Shown: positions 15,498 to 23,094 of the stretch, piece by piece
Layout of the letters: each line of letters opens with the position of its first letter
Position numbering within the stretch: the stretch's first letter is position 1
From: an uncultured Oscillospiraceae bacterium
Lineage (GTDB): Bacteria > Bacillota > Clostridia > Oscillospirales > Oscillospiraceae
Length of the DNA: 30,582 nucleotides
Assembly: GCA_900758315.1 (NCBI GenBank)
Contig: CAAERF010000459.1
Location: forward strand, 1 to 30,582
Reading direction: 5' to 3'
Notes under the pieces: generated by a model
Databases searched by the model: none
What the model saw: only the letters and a program-made list of their open reading frames with translations
Told to the model about the DNA's origin: nothing
Made by a program: the position numbers and the translations under genes

Positions 15498-16637
15498 ATG
15501 GCTGAATATGATTTCAAAGACCTGGCCGCTTTCAAGGGCGTATGGGTATTCTGTGAACAGCGCGGCGGCGAACTGATGCCCACTGACGAAGAACTGATCT
15601 CTCGTGCTCGCATTCTGGCTGACGAACTGGGTGAAGAAGTTGTCGGTCTGACTCTGGGTGGCAAGGGCATCGCCGAAAAGGCAAAGATGCTGGGCGGCTA
15701 TGGCGCCGACAAGATCATCGCTTATGAGAGCGATCTGCTGGACGTCTACACCACCGATGCTTACACCAAGGTTATCGTTGACTCCGTTAAGGAATTCAAG
15801 CCCTCCGTCCTGCTGATTGGTGCTACCAACATCGGCCGTGACCTGGGTCCCCGTATCGCAGCTCGCCTGCACACCGGTCTGTGCGCTGACTGCACCCACC
15901 TGGACATCGACACTGGCAACTATCAGGACTTCCTGAGAGACGTTTCCACCCTGCCTGAGGCACGTATCACTGCCACTGACAAGACCATGGTTATGGGTGA
16001 AATGACCGACGTCAGCAGAACCCTGAAGATGACCCGTCCGGCATTCGGCGGCCATCTGATGGCTACCATCATCTGCCCCCGTTTCCGTCCTCAGATGGCT
16101 ACCTGCCGTCCTGGCGTTATGAAGAGACAGGCATTTGATCAGGCTAAGGCTGACGCTATCGTCGTTGAAACTCCCGCATTCGAACTGACCGAAGCTGATC
16201 TGCAGACCAAGGTTCTGTCCGTTGAAAAGGCCGCCAAGAAGCTGGTTGACCTGATCGGCGCTGACATCATCGTTTCCGTTGGCCGTGGCATCAGCAAGGA
16301 TGTCGAAGGCGGCATCAAGCTGGCTGAAGAACTGGCTGCAGAGCTGGGCGGCGTTGTTGGTTCCTCCCGTGCAGTCGTTGACTCCGGCTGGATCAGCCCC
16401 GACCATCAGGTTGGTCAGACTGGTAAGACTGTCCATCCCAAGCTGTACATCGCTCTGGGCATCTCCGGTGCTATCCAGCATCTGGCTGGTATGCAGGAGT
16501 CCGAGTTCATCGTGGCTGTCAACAAGAACGATGCTGCTCCCATCTTCGAAGTTGCTGACATCGGCATCTGCGGCGACCTGTTCAAGGTTGCTCCCCTGCT
16601 GCTGCAGGCAATCAAGGACGCAAAGGCTGCTAAGTAA
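15498..16637 (+). CDS. etfA: Electron transfer flavoprotein subunit alpha
   Basis: Alpha subunit of Etf, 379 residues, longer than the approximately 335 of C. acetobutylicum EtfA. The N-terminal part contains [14 protein letters not shown] and [22 protein letters not shown]. The C-terminal FAD domain is intact: [42 protein letters not shown] and [13 protein letters not shown]. The extra length is mostly an insertion at about residues 141-177, between HLDIDTG and [19 protein letters not shown] precedes the ATG. It is the last gene of the operon and is closed by a strong terminator 38 bases downstream. Confidence 0.95.
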   Translation: MAEYDFKDLAAFKGVWVFCEQRGGELMPTDEELISRARILADELGEEVVGLTLGGKGIAEKAKMLGGYGADKIIAYESDLLDVYTTDAYTKVIVDSVKEFKPSVLLIGATNIGRDLGPRIAARLHTGLCADCTHLDIDTGNYQDFLRDVSTLPEARITATDKTMVMGEMTDVSRTLKMTRPAFGGHLMATIICPRFRPQMATCRPGVMKRQAFDQAKADAIVVETPAFELTEADLQTKVLSVEKAAKKLVDLIGADIIVSVGRGISKDVEGGIKLAEELAAELGGVVGSSRAVVDSGWISPDHQVGQTGKTVHPKLYIALGISGAIQHLAGMQESEFIVAVNKNDAAPIFEVADIGICGDLFKVAPLLLQAIKDAKAAK

Positions 16638-16674
16638 TTTCGTTCTACGTTTATTATATTTGTCCCAAACTGTT

Positions 16675-16705
16675 AAGGACGTACCTGAAAAGGTACGTCC
16701 TTTTT
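16675..16705 (+). terminator. Strong rho-independent terminator of the butyrate operon
   Basis: AAGGACGTACC (16675-16685) pairs perfectly with GGTACGTCCTT (16692-16702), loop TGAAAA, followed by a run of T ending at 16705. It cleanly separates etfA from the SpoVB-like gene. Confidence 0.92.
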
Positions 16706-16758
16706 ATTTCTACCGTTTCCCTTTCCCACATAGGATAAGCCTGCGGGGAGGGAATTTC

Positions 16759-18168
16759 ATGAAATCTACATCACTGCTGGGCTCTACTTTACAGCTGACG
16801 ATGGTCTCACTGCTATCCCAATTACTCTACTTTTTCTATCAGGTTATTCTGTCCAGAATGGTCGGCACCGAAGTGTTGGGGCTGATCCACATGGTCATGC
16901 CGGTGTACTACACCTTACTGTCCTTCCTCACCTCCGGATTTGCCCTGGCAGTCTGCCGGCTCTCCTCCGAATATCAATCGGAACACAATCATCGAGCACT
17001 GGGGCAACTGGTAAGTCATACAACACAGTTGTTTTCCTATGCCTTTCTACTTTTCGGATTGCTTTTTCTGTTGGGTTATCGGGTACTGTCGGAAAAATAC
17101 CTTGCGGAAACACCTCCTCTTCTCCTCCCGCTAGCCATTCCGATGTTGATCTTTTTTACTGCGCAGGAAATTTTCAACAAGCATTACTTTTATGGAACTA
17201 ACAGCGTTCATATTCCCGCCGTCATTCAGATTACCGAACAATTGGTTCGCATAGCCGCAGTGATTCTCTTATTGCTGATCTTTCCACACTCCTCGCCACT
17301 GGAAACAGTGCTTCTCATTCTGCTGGGCATGCTGGTGAGTGAAATCTATTCTTCCCTTCACCTGACCTATTTACGAAAACAACAGCCCATTACTTTTCCC
17401 TTCACCTTTCCCACCAAGAGAAACAGCGGTCACATGAACCAAACCATCCTGCGGATTGCGCTTCCCGTCTCTTTGACCAGTTTCCTCTGTCAATCTATCT
17501 CCACCTTGAACTCTGTGATTATCCCCAACTTACTGGTCCGGTCCGGTTTGGAGCAGACCGTGGCTCTACAGCGCTATGGCATTCTGTTTGGGATGACACT
17601 GCCGCTTCTCATGCTCCCCTTTTCCCTGATCAACGCCCTCTCCATCGTTTTGCTGCCATATCTGTCCCGCTGCCGGGTATTGAAGCAGTCACATCCGATC
17701 AATCAGGCACTCAAAGGGAGCCTTTTGGCGATTTTCCTCTTTGTCGCTCCCGTAACACTGCTGATCGCCTGCTTTGGGACGCAGCTTGGAACGCTGTTCT
17801 ACGGACAGCCGGAGGCAGGTGACTTTATCCTCCCGCTGGCCGTCGGAGTTATCCTGTCCGCCTTTGAAGTTGTGGCAGAAACTGCTCTGAATGCCTTCAA
17901 TCGACAGACTGCCAACGCCTGCATTACGCTGCTCTCCACACTGCTCCAGGTATATGTCACTCTGGCCTATACGGTCTCACTGGGACTGCGCGCCTATGTC
18001 ATCGGCTTTGTGCTCACTTCCACACTGGGCTGTCTGCTCCGTGGACTGCTCCTCTGGCGCCTGCTTGTCAAATCCAACATCACCGTTTCCCGGAAAGCCA
18101 TTGCCTCAGCTCACCGAACCACTCCAGACACTGAAACCGAAACACGTATCCCTCATCCTCCCCGGTGA
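16759..18168 (+). CDS. SpoVB/MurJ-like polysaccharide flippase (MATE superfamily)
   Basis: Integral membrane protein of 469 residues with about 12-14 hydrophobic helices. The N-terminal stretch QLLYFFYQVILSRMVG then LGLIHMVMPVYYTLLSF, and FALAVCRLSSEY, match the pattern of the SpoVB / oligosaccharide flippase family, which moves lipid-linked sugars across the membrane. SpoVB itself is needed for spore cortex synthesis, but several paralogues are usual per genome, so I give no gene symbol. The ATG at 16759 has GGGGAGGG 6 bases upstream. Codon use is ordinary, unlike the cluster before it. The last 89 bases overlap the 3' end of spoIIR on the other strand; the tail is hydrophilic. Confidence 0.85.
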   Translation: MKSTSLLGSTLQLTMVSLLSQLLYFFYQVILSRMVGTEVLGLIHMVMPVYYTLLSFLTSGFALAVCRLSSEYQSEHNHRALGQLVSHTTQLFSYAFLLFGLLFLLGYRVLSEKYLAETPPLLLPLAIPMLIFFTAQEIFNKHYFYGTNSVHIPAVIQITEQLVRIAAVILLLLIFPHSSPLETVLLILLGMLVSEIYSSLHLTYLRKQQPITFPFTFPTKRNSGHMNQTILRIALPVSLTSFLCQSISTLNSVIIPNLLVRSGLEQTVALQRYGILFGMTLPLLMLPFSLINALSIVLLPYLSRCRVLKQSHPINQALKGSLLAIFLFVAPVTLLIACFGTQLGTLFYGQPEAGDFILPLAVGVILSAFEVVAETALNAFNRQTANACITLLSTLLQVYVTLAYTVSLGLRAYVIGFVLTSTLGCLLRGLLLWRLLVKSNITVSRKAIASAHRTTPDTETETRIPHPPR

Positions 18169-18715
18169 TCAGCGCGATATCCTCTTCTGTCAGGCCATCC
18201 TTAATCGCCGTTTCTGAACGCTCTGACACGGCATCTGTGCTGAGAGAGGGAAACACCACGCACCACCAGTTATGCCCTTCTGCCGCCCCTATTTCCACTC
18301 TCAGCGCCTGATAGTTGCCGGCTGGCAGGGCATAGTCCTCATATTCCTTCGTGGGAAAGTAGGTGGTCTCCAGGGTGACGGACACCGGATAGGAATATCC
18401 CTCCCGGGAAACGGTCTCTGCGCCCGCATCTGCCAACTCCTGCAGATGGGCCTCCAGTACATTTTTTGCCTGTGAGATCGATGTACAGTTCGCCAAATAT
18501 CCTTCCGCCAGGGTCAGAACCGAATCCCGCACCTCCAATTTCAAGTTCTGATCCTCCTCCAAATCGGAATTGGCCAGCACATGAAGGCGCACTACCCGGG
18601 TGGCCAATTCCGTCTCCCGGTATCCGGCCCAGCTGGTGAGCAATACCGTTACCGCAATCCCCAGCAGCAGGGCAATTTCCCACCGCTTGAGCCGTATGTC
18701 TGCTGTTTTTCGCAT
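18080..18715 (-). CDS. spoIIR: Stage II sporulation protein R
   Basis: Forespore-made signal protein that activates SpoIIGA across the septum and so triggers pro-sigma-E cleavage in the mother cell. It has 211 residues. A hydrophobic segment at about 13-31 (IALLLGIAVTVLLTSWAGY) acts as signal or anchor. It is followed by the diagnostic VVRLHVLANSDLEEDQNLKL and, further on, YFPTKEYEDYALPAGNYQAL and GHNWWCVVFPSL. The ATG at 18715 directly follows six T residues; a possible ribosome binding site AGAGG lies 12 bases upstream. Its 3' end overlaps the SpoVB-like gene by 89 bases. Its target gene spoIIGA is at the right end of this window. Confidence 0.94.
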   Translation of the reverse strand: MRKTADIRLKRWEIALLLGIAVTVLLTSWAGYRETELATRVVRLHVLANSDLEEDQNLKLEVRDSVLTLAEGYLANCTSISQAKNVLEAHLQELADAGAETVSREGYSYPVSVTLETTYFPTKEYEDYALPAGNYQALRVEIGAAEGHNWWCVVFPSLSTDAVSERSETAIKDGLTEEDIALITGEDEGYVFRFQCLEWFGELRQWLSGKR

Positions 18716-18766
18716 AAAAAACACCGTCCTCTGTAACAACAGCTACAGTATGGACGGTGTTTTTTT
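18716..18766 (-). terminator. ispE terminator abutting the spoIIR start
   Basis: A 14-bp perfect inverted repeat: GGACGGTGTTTTTT at 18765-18752 in plus reading, paired with AAAAAACACCGTCC at 18716-18729. An inner 5-bp stem is CTGTA (18731-18735) with TACAG (18744-18748). In the minus direction the stem ends in six T residues and the spoIIR ATG follows at once. It lies 15 bases past the ispE stop. Confidence 0.85.
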
Positions 18767-18775
18767 ACTTTATAC
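18746..18775 (-). promoter_or_regulatory. Candidate sigma-F promoter of spoIIR
   Basis: Minus strand: GTATA (18775-18771), 15 bases, GTCCATACTG (18755-18746). The -35 fits the sigma-F consensus GYWTA fully; the -10 matches four of six defined positions of GGnnAnAnTW. spoIIR is sigma-F-dependent in B. subtilis. The predicted start near 18739 falls inside the loop of the ispE terminator. Confidence 0.5.
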
Positions 18776-18780
18776 CAGCT

Positions 18781-19647
18781 TTAGACGGACTGGGTCAAAA
18801 ATACCTGGCTGTAAGTGGCCTTCAGAGCGTCAACCGCTTTCTTAGCCTCTTCCTCGCCTTCAAAGATACCGTATACCAGCGGACCGCTGCCGGACATGCT
18901 GGCACCCATGGCACCGCAGCTCAGCAGGGTTTCCTTGATGCCGGAGACAGCCTTCTGCTCTTCCTCGGTGAGAACCTGCTCAAAGACGTTGCCAACCCGC
19001 TTGGCGACAAATTCCAGTTCCTGCCACTCCAGGCCGAGCATCACACTCAGGGAATCCGGTCTGTCGTCGGACAGCTTCTGGTCGTCCACTCTCTTGTACA
19101 TCTCAGCAGTGGACAGAGAGAAGTCCGGCTTGCACAGGACAAACCAGCAGTCGGGCAGACCGGCCAGACGTCCTACCACATCGCCCTTGCCCTCTACGAT
19201 GCAGGTGCCGCCGTACAGGAAGAAGGGCACGTCGGATCCGACTTCTGCGGCCATTCCCGTCTGCTCTACCAGAGGCTTATTGCGTCCATACAGCTCGTCG
19301 AGACCACGCAGCACTGCCGCTGCATCACTGCTGCCGCCACCTACGCCGGCCTCCACGGGGATATTCTTCTCCAGGTGGATAGAAAGTCCGCCCACCGAAG
19401 CGCCTGTCTCTTTTTCAAAAGCCCGGACCGCTTTAATGATGGTGTTGTCCTCATCCAGCGGAAGGGTATCTACGTTGGACGTCAGAACCAGCTTGTCATC
19501 GTCCGTCCTGGTCAGGGTCACCTTGTCACACAGCTGAACCTCCTGCATGACAGACTTTACATCATGATAACCGTCGGGCCGGGGCTCCAGAACGTCCATG
19601 GTCAGATTAACTTTGGCATATGCCACTTCTGTCACTGTCGTCTTCAT
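18781..19647 (-). CDS. ispE: 4-diphosphocytidyl-2-C-methyl-D-erythritol kinase
   Basis: GHMP kinase of the MEP pathway: phosphorylates CDP-ME with ATP on the way to isoprenoid precursors. It has 288 residues. Lys12 (in YAKVNLTMDVL), the ATP loop PVEAGVGGGSSDAAA (98-112, more often AAGLGGGSSDAAA), Asp139 in GSDVPFF and the C-terminal GASMSGSGPLVYG are all present, as expected for an active enzyme. The ATG overlaps the stop of the DUF1015 gene by four bases, so the two are translated together. It is followed by a strong terminator and then spoIIR. Confidence 0.95.
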   Translation of the reverse strand: MKTTVTEVAYAKVNLTMDVLEPRPDGYHDVKSVMQEVQLCDKVTLTRTDDDKLVLTSNVDTLPLDEDNTIIKAVRAFEKETGASVGGLSIHLEKNIPVEAGVGGGSSDAAAVLRGLDELYGRNKPLVEQTGMAAEVGSDVPFFLYGGTCIVEGKGDVVGRLAGLPDCWFVLCKPDFSLSTAEMYKRVDDQKLSDDRPDSLSVMLGLEWQELEFVAKRVGNVFEQVLTEEEQKAVSGIKETLLSCGAMGASMSGSGPLVYGIFEGEEEAKKAVDALKATYSQVFLTQSV

Positions 19648-20918
19648 TTGATTTTTCTCGCCTCCAAATAGAATCGCTTGTCATGGGCCTCTCCCATGGA
19701 GAAGGTCTTCCGCGGTAACACTCCGTCAAAAATAACTGTCTTAAACAGCTGATCTTTCCCCATTGCGGGCAGCAGGAAGCCGATATTGCCCTCCTGGGCG
19801 CCCAGCTGACGGGTCACGTCCTCGCCGTGGACATAGTCCACACTGCCGCCGTGTTCTTTCAGCCACGGATCCAGGAAGTCCTGCAGAGTTCCCACCTCCA
19901 GCTGTGCGGTGGGAGCAGGTACGGTAATCTGGCCCTCTTCCTCACCCCAGACATAGGTGATGGTGTGGCCCTCGCCCGCTCCGTAGTGGGCGCCGGGATA
20001 GGCGGCGATGAAATCGGCCAGCACCTGCTTCGGATCCACGCCAAAGCAGACCCGGTGGATGGGCTCGAACTCCAGAGACTCGTCGTGGAGGTTCACCAGC
20101 TCCACCAGCGCATACCGGGAGGGCAGGTCCGCCCACTGGTCCTGAGGCGTGTGCTGCTTCTCCTCCTCATAGGTGGCTTTGGCGGAGGCCAGAGAGTGGT
20201 TGCCGTCGCCTACCGCAAAGAGGAACACCGGCTTGCCGGGAGCGTCATAGCGCTGGGCAAAGCGGTCCGGATCCGCCATTTCCGTCAGCAGGTCTGCCAC
20301 GTCAGCCTGCAGCTCCGGTGTGAGCAGATAGCCGGTGATGTGGCCGCCCCGCTCCATCAGGTCGAAGTCATAGACCTGTTCCATCCGGTCGGTCTCATAG
20401 GTCAGGTGCTCGATCAGGCGGCGATCCGGATCATCCACCAGCATCATAATGTGGGGCAGCTCCAGCGGAGCGTCTCTACGCACTGCCACACGGGGCGGAA
20501 TGCGAGAGAGCACAGTGCCCTCGGTGGCGCGGATCAGGGTATCCGCACCGGGCCGGTAGTCATAGCACTCCAGGTCCACGGCGCCCATCAGACCCCGGCG
20601 CAGCTTCTTGTTGTCCAGCCAGCGCTCGACGTAGATCAGCGCGTTGGGATAGGTCTGGAACAGGCCGGAATCCAGATAGCCCTTCATGGTCTCGCCAATG
20701 GCGGCGATGCGCTGGGGCGCCTTTTCATCTTCCAGCTGGCTCTCCGGAAGAATCAGCTTCAGGGTGGAGGGTTCGTCTCCCACCCGCTCTGCTACCCGCT
20801 GCCAGTACTCATTCTGAGAGGTATACTGGTCGCAGGCAACTACGCTCCACTTCGACAGGTCACAGTTTTTCGGCAGCAGAATATCTGCCGGGCCAAAGCC
20901 GGGCCAACGATCTTTCAT
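19644..20918 (-). CDS. DUF1015 family protein, function unknown
   Basis: Soluble protein of 424 residues recognised as DUF1015 from its start (WPGFGPADILLPKNCDLSKW, then VVACDQYTSQNEYWQRVAER), from VERWLDNKKLRRGLMGAVDL, and from the motif VGDGNHSLASAKATYEEEK near residues 220-240. No transmembrane segment or signal peptide is seen. The Asp-Gly-Asn-His core could be an active or metal site (inference). From memory, members often sit beside serA/serC in other bacteria, suggesting phosphoglycerate or serine metabolism; here the upstream gene is a phosphoglycerate-mutase-like protein, which is compatible. AAGGAGG lies 7 bases before the ATG. Translationally coupled to ispE. Confidence 0.85.
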   Translation of the reverse strand: MKDRWPGFGPADILLPKNCDLSKWSVVACDQYTSQNEYWQRVAERVGDEPSTLKLILPESQLEDEKAPQRIAAIGETMKGYLDSGLFQTYPNALIYVERWLDNKKLRRGLMGAVDLECYDYRPGADTLIRATEGTVLSRIPPRVAVRRDAPLELPHIMMLVDDPDRRLIEHLTYETDRMEQVYDFDLMERGGHITGYLLTPELQADVADLLTEMADPDRFAQRYDAPGKPVFLFAVGDGNHSLASAKATYEEEKQHTPQDQWADLPSRYALVELVNLHDESLEFEPIHRVCFGVDPKQVLADFIAAYPGAHYGAGEGHTITYVWGEEEGQITVPAPTAQLEVGTLQDFLDPWLKEHGGSVDYVHGEDVTRQLGAQEGNIGFLLPAMGKDQLFKTVIFDGVLPRKTFSMGEAHDKRFYLEARKIK

Positions 20919-20942
20919 TACACATCCTCCTTATCAGGTAGT

Positions 20943-20965
20943 CCAGCCCTACAGGCTGGTTTTTT
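20943..20965 (+). terminator. Plus-oriented terminator-like hairpin after apgM-like gene
   Basis: CCAGCC (20943-20948), loop CTACA, GGCTGG (20954-20959), then six T. The T-run is on the plus strand, opposite to the flanking genes, so it would stop antisense transcripts rather than the operon. On the minus strand it is simply a hairpin between two cistrons. Confidence 0.5.
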
Positions 20966-20967
20966 AC

Positions 20968-22206
20968 TCAATCAATCTGCTCAAACAGCGCAGGCATCAG
21001 GGAAAGGCCGCTGTGCATAAAGGGACCCTTGCTGCCGTCCTCCTCGGTGTAATTGGCGCCCAGCCCGCTGTCACAGCGGCTGTCGTAGAGCAGATAGGGC
21101 ACCGGGTTTCCGTCATGGCCCCGGGTAGCCGTCAGCGTCTTGTGGTCGGAGAGAATCAGGATGCGGTAGTCATATCCCGCCTGATCCAGTCCAGCCACCA
21201 GCGGCGCTACCACGCGGCTGGAAAGCCATTCGATGGCCTGGAGCTTGCCCTCGGTATCACCGTTGTGGGTGCACTCATCGGGTGCCTCCACGTGGACTGC
21301 CGTAAAATCACAGCCGTCGGCCAGATCCTTCAGCGCAGCCTGTACTTTGCCCTCATAATTGGTATCCAGCTCGCCGGTGGCCCCCTCCACCTCGGTGACC
21401 TTCAGGCCGCCTAGCCGGGCAATGCCCTGGCACAGAGGCACAGCGGAGATGACAGAGCCGGTTTTGTGATACTTTTCCACGAAGGAGTCCAGAGCCACTC
21501 CGGTCCCTTCTGCCCAGAACCACACGCCGTTGGCAGGCAGCTTTCCTGCGGCACGGCGGGCCTGGTTGATGGGGTGGGAGTCCAGCACCTGATAGGACAC
21601 CTCCATCAGCTTGGACAGCACCGCCGCATTTTCACAGCCGGAGGGCAGCAGCGGGCCGATGACCTCGCCCAGATGGTCGTGGGGCGGGATCAGCTTGATA
21701 CCGGTGATGTCCACCTTGGACTGAACCGCAATATGGCGGAAAGACGGGGCCGGATAGATAGTCATACCCGCTTCCTGGGCCAGGCGCTGGAAATCCGGAT
21801 GGTCAAAGAGATACTTCACCAGGGTGATGGAATCCTCGCCGTCAATGGAGCCGCCGGAATGGGAGAGAATTTTCTTCTCCGCAAAGGGCTGGTCTCCCTC
21901 TTCCAGGGCCACCATGTTGCAGCGATAGCCTACGTCACCCGGTTTGAGCTGAATGCCTGTGGCAGCTGCTTCCAAAGGAGCGCGGCCGGTGTAGCACTTC
22001 CAAGGATCGTTGCCGAAAATGGACAGAATCGCCGTATCGCTTCCGGGAGGCAGTCCTTCGGGGCAGTTCACCACGCTGCCCACAATGCCCTTCCGGGCCA
22101 GCTGGTCAATGGCGTCCTTTTTGACCGCCTGGAGCGGGGTCAGGTTGTTCAGCTCCGGCACGGGATTGTCCGCCATCCCGTCGCCGATGATCAATACATA
22201 TTTCAT
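20968..22206 (-). CDS. Cofactor-independent phosphoglycerate mutase-like / proposed homoserine kinase
   Basis: Alkaline-phosphatase-superfamily enzyme of 412 residues, of the archaeal-type ApgM group. Metal ligands are visible in the usual places: Asp9 in IIGDGMADNPV, Ser56 in PPGSDTAILSIFG, and later HVEAPDECTHNGD, ILSDHKT and TRGHDGNPVPYLLY. The GDGMADNP start and WKCYTGRAPLEAAATGI also match the subgroup annotated as 'proposed homoserine kinase' in clostridia and Bacteroidetes, so the substrate (3-phosphoglycerate or homoserine) is open. I chose the ATG at 22206 (MKYVLIIGDG); the preceding codon is also ATG. The ribosome binding site is weak. It heads the unit with DUF1015 and ispE. Confidence 0.8.
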   Translation of the reverse strand: MKYVLIIGDGMADNPVPELNNLTPLQAVKKDAIDQLARKGIVGSVVNCPEGLPPGSDTAILSIFGNDPWKCYTGRAPLEAAATGIQLKPGDVGYRCNMVALEEGDQPFAEKKILSHSGGSIDGEDSITLVKYLFDHPDFQRLAQEAGMTIYPAPSFRHIAVQSKVDITGIKLIPPHDHLGEVIGPLLPSGCENAAVLSKLMEVSYQVLDSHPINQARRAAGKLPANGVWFWAEGTGVALDSFVEKYHKTGSVISAVPLCQGIARLGGLKVTEVEGATGELDTNYEGKVQAALKDLADGCDFTAVHVEAPDECTHNGDTEGKLQAIEWLSSRVVAPLVAGLDQAGYDYRILILSDHKTLTATRGHDGNPVPYLLYDSRCDSGLGANYTEEDGSKGPFMHSGLSLMPALFEQID

Positions 22207-22387
22207 CATAAATACGCTCTCAACTTTCCAAACCGGGTGGAATTCCGGTTGTTTTTTACTCGTCCGGTTCTCAAATAGTAACATACGGCCCGCCATGCGC
22301 CAGCAAAGATTCCAGATACGTCAGGCGCATCCAACTGACTGAAATGGGAACCGTTTTGTCCATTTGATGTGACCATAGTTTATTGTA

Positions 22388-22416
22388 ATTATACATGTTT
22401 TTTTCGACAAATACAA
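22388..22416 (-). promoter_or_regulatory. Sigma-A-type promoter of the apgM-DUF1015-ispE unit
   Basis: Minus strand: TTGTAT (22416-22411), 17 bases, perfect TATAAT (22393-22388). Start near 22381, leaving about 170 bases of leader. Confidence 0.75.
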
Positions 22417-22458
22417 TAGTCGCCTCCGGCCTGAATGCTTTTCTTTTTTCCTTCCTCA

Positions 22459-22467
22459 TGCTATAAT
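22459..22467 (+). promoter_or_regulatory. Extended -10 promoter of the thioesterase gene
   Basis: TG, one base, then perfect TATAAT (22462-22467). No good -35 is seen at the right distance, which is normal for extended -10 promoters. Start near 22474, about 90 bases before the ATG. Confidence 0.6.
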
Positions 22468-22565
22468 AGACACAATTTGCAGCTGACACCTGTGTATCTA
22501 TCCGTAGCATATCGGACAGGTTCGCCTGCGATCCCCGATCAATTCCAAAGCGAGGCATCAATTTC

Positions 22566-23030
22566 ATGACTATCTTATCCCAAAATGCTCAGCTGGCCGC
22601 CAATTTTCAGGCCGTCTGCGACCATCTGGCCCACGCAGATCCGAACGATTTCGACTCTCAAATTCCGCCTACCTTTCTCTCCTGCGACGCAGAGCAGAAG
22701 ACCATCGTCTGCTCCTTTGAGGGGAAGAAGTCCTTTGGCAATCCCCACGGCACCATGCACGGTGGGCTGATCGCCGCCATGATTGACTCCGCCCAAGGCT
22801 CCACCATCGCCGCCATCTGCGGGCTGGACACCAAAATCGTCACCGTCTCCCTGCAAATCTCCTACCTCCAGCCCATTCTCGTGGAACAGCCCCTCTTCGT
22901 CCGGGTCCGCATCCAGCAGACCGGTGGTCACATCGCCTACTGCTCCGCCGAGGCCTGGCAGCAGGAGGGTAAAATTGCCGCCACAACCTCCGCCGTCTAT
23001 CACATCATCCGCGGCGGCAAACAGCAATAA
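22566..23030 (+). CDS. PaaI-family hotdog-fold thioesterase
   Basis: Acyl-CoA thioesterase-like protein of 154 residues. The hotdog signature NPHGTMHGGLIAAMIDSAQG is at about 59-78, with the HGG turn and the acidic residue (Asp74) on the central helix, as in PaaI/YbgC-type thioesterases. It is followed by TVSLQISYLQPILV and the usual pair of long strands. The substrate cannot be read from sequence; a housekeeping role in clearing unwanted acyl-CoAs is likely but not shown. The start has GAGG about 10 bases upstream. It is a single-gene unit closed by a bidirectional terminator. Confidence 0.85.
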   Translation: MTILSQNAQLAANFQAVCDHLAHADPNDFDSQIPPTFLSCDAEQKTIVCSFEGKKSFGNPHGTMHGGLIAAMIDSAQGSTIAAICGLDTKIVTVSLQISYLQPILVEQPLFVRVRIQQTGGHIAYCSAEAWQQEGKIAATTSAVYHIIRGGKQQ

Positions 23031-23044
23031 TTGACACGCATCCA

Positions 23045-23077
23045 AAAAAGGAGTTCCAACTATTGGAACTCCTTTTT
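23045..23077. terminator. Bidirectional terminator between thioesterase and NlpC/P60 genes
   Basis: Perfect 15-bp inverted repeat: AAAAAGGAGTTCCAA (23045-23059), loop CTA, TTGGAACTCCTTTTT (23063-23077). T-runs flank it on both strands, and it lies just past the stops of the two converging genes. Confidence 0.93.
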
Positions 23078-23094
23078 CTATTCTGAAATGCTTC

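Larger units (their letters stand above)
22207..22565. other. Divergent regulatory gap between apgM-like gene and thioesterase
   Basis: No gene seen. It holds two back-to-back promoters (minus 22388-22416, plus 22459-22467), so the apgM-like gene would have a leader of about 170 bases. A small hairpin AACCGG (22231-22236) with CCGGTT (22245-22250), followed by GTTTTTT on the plus strand, lies in that leader. I recognise no known riboswitch. Confidence 0.5.
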
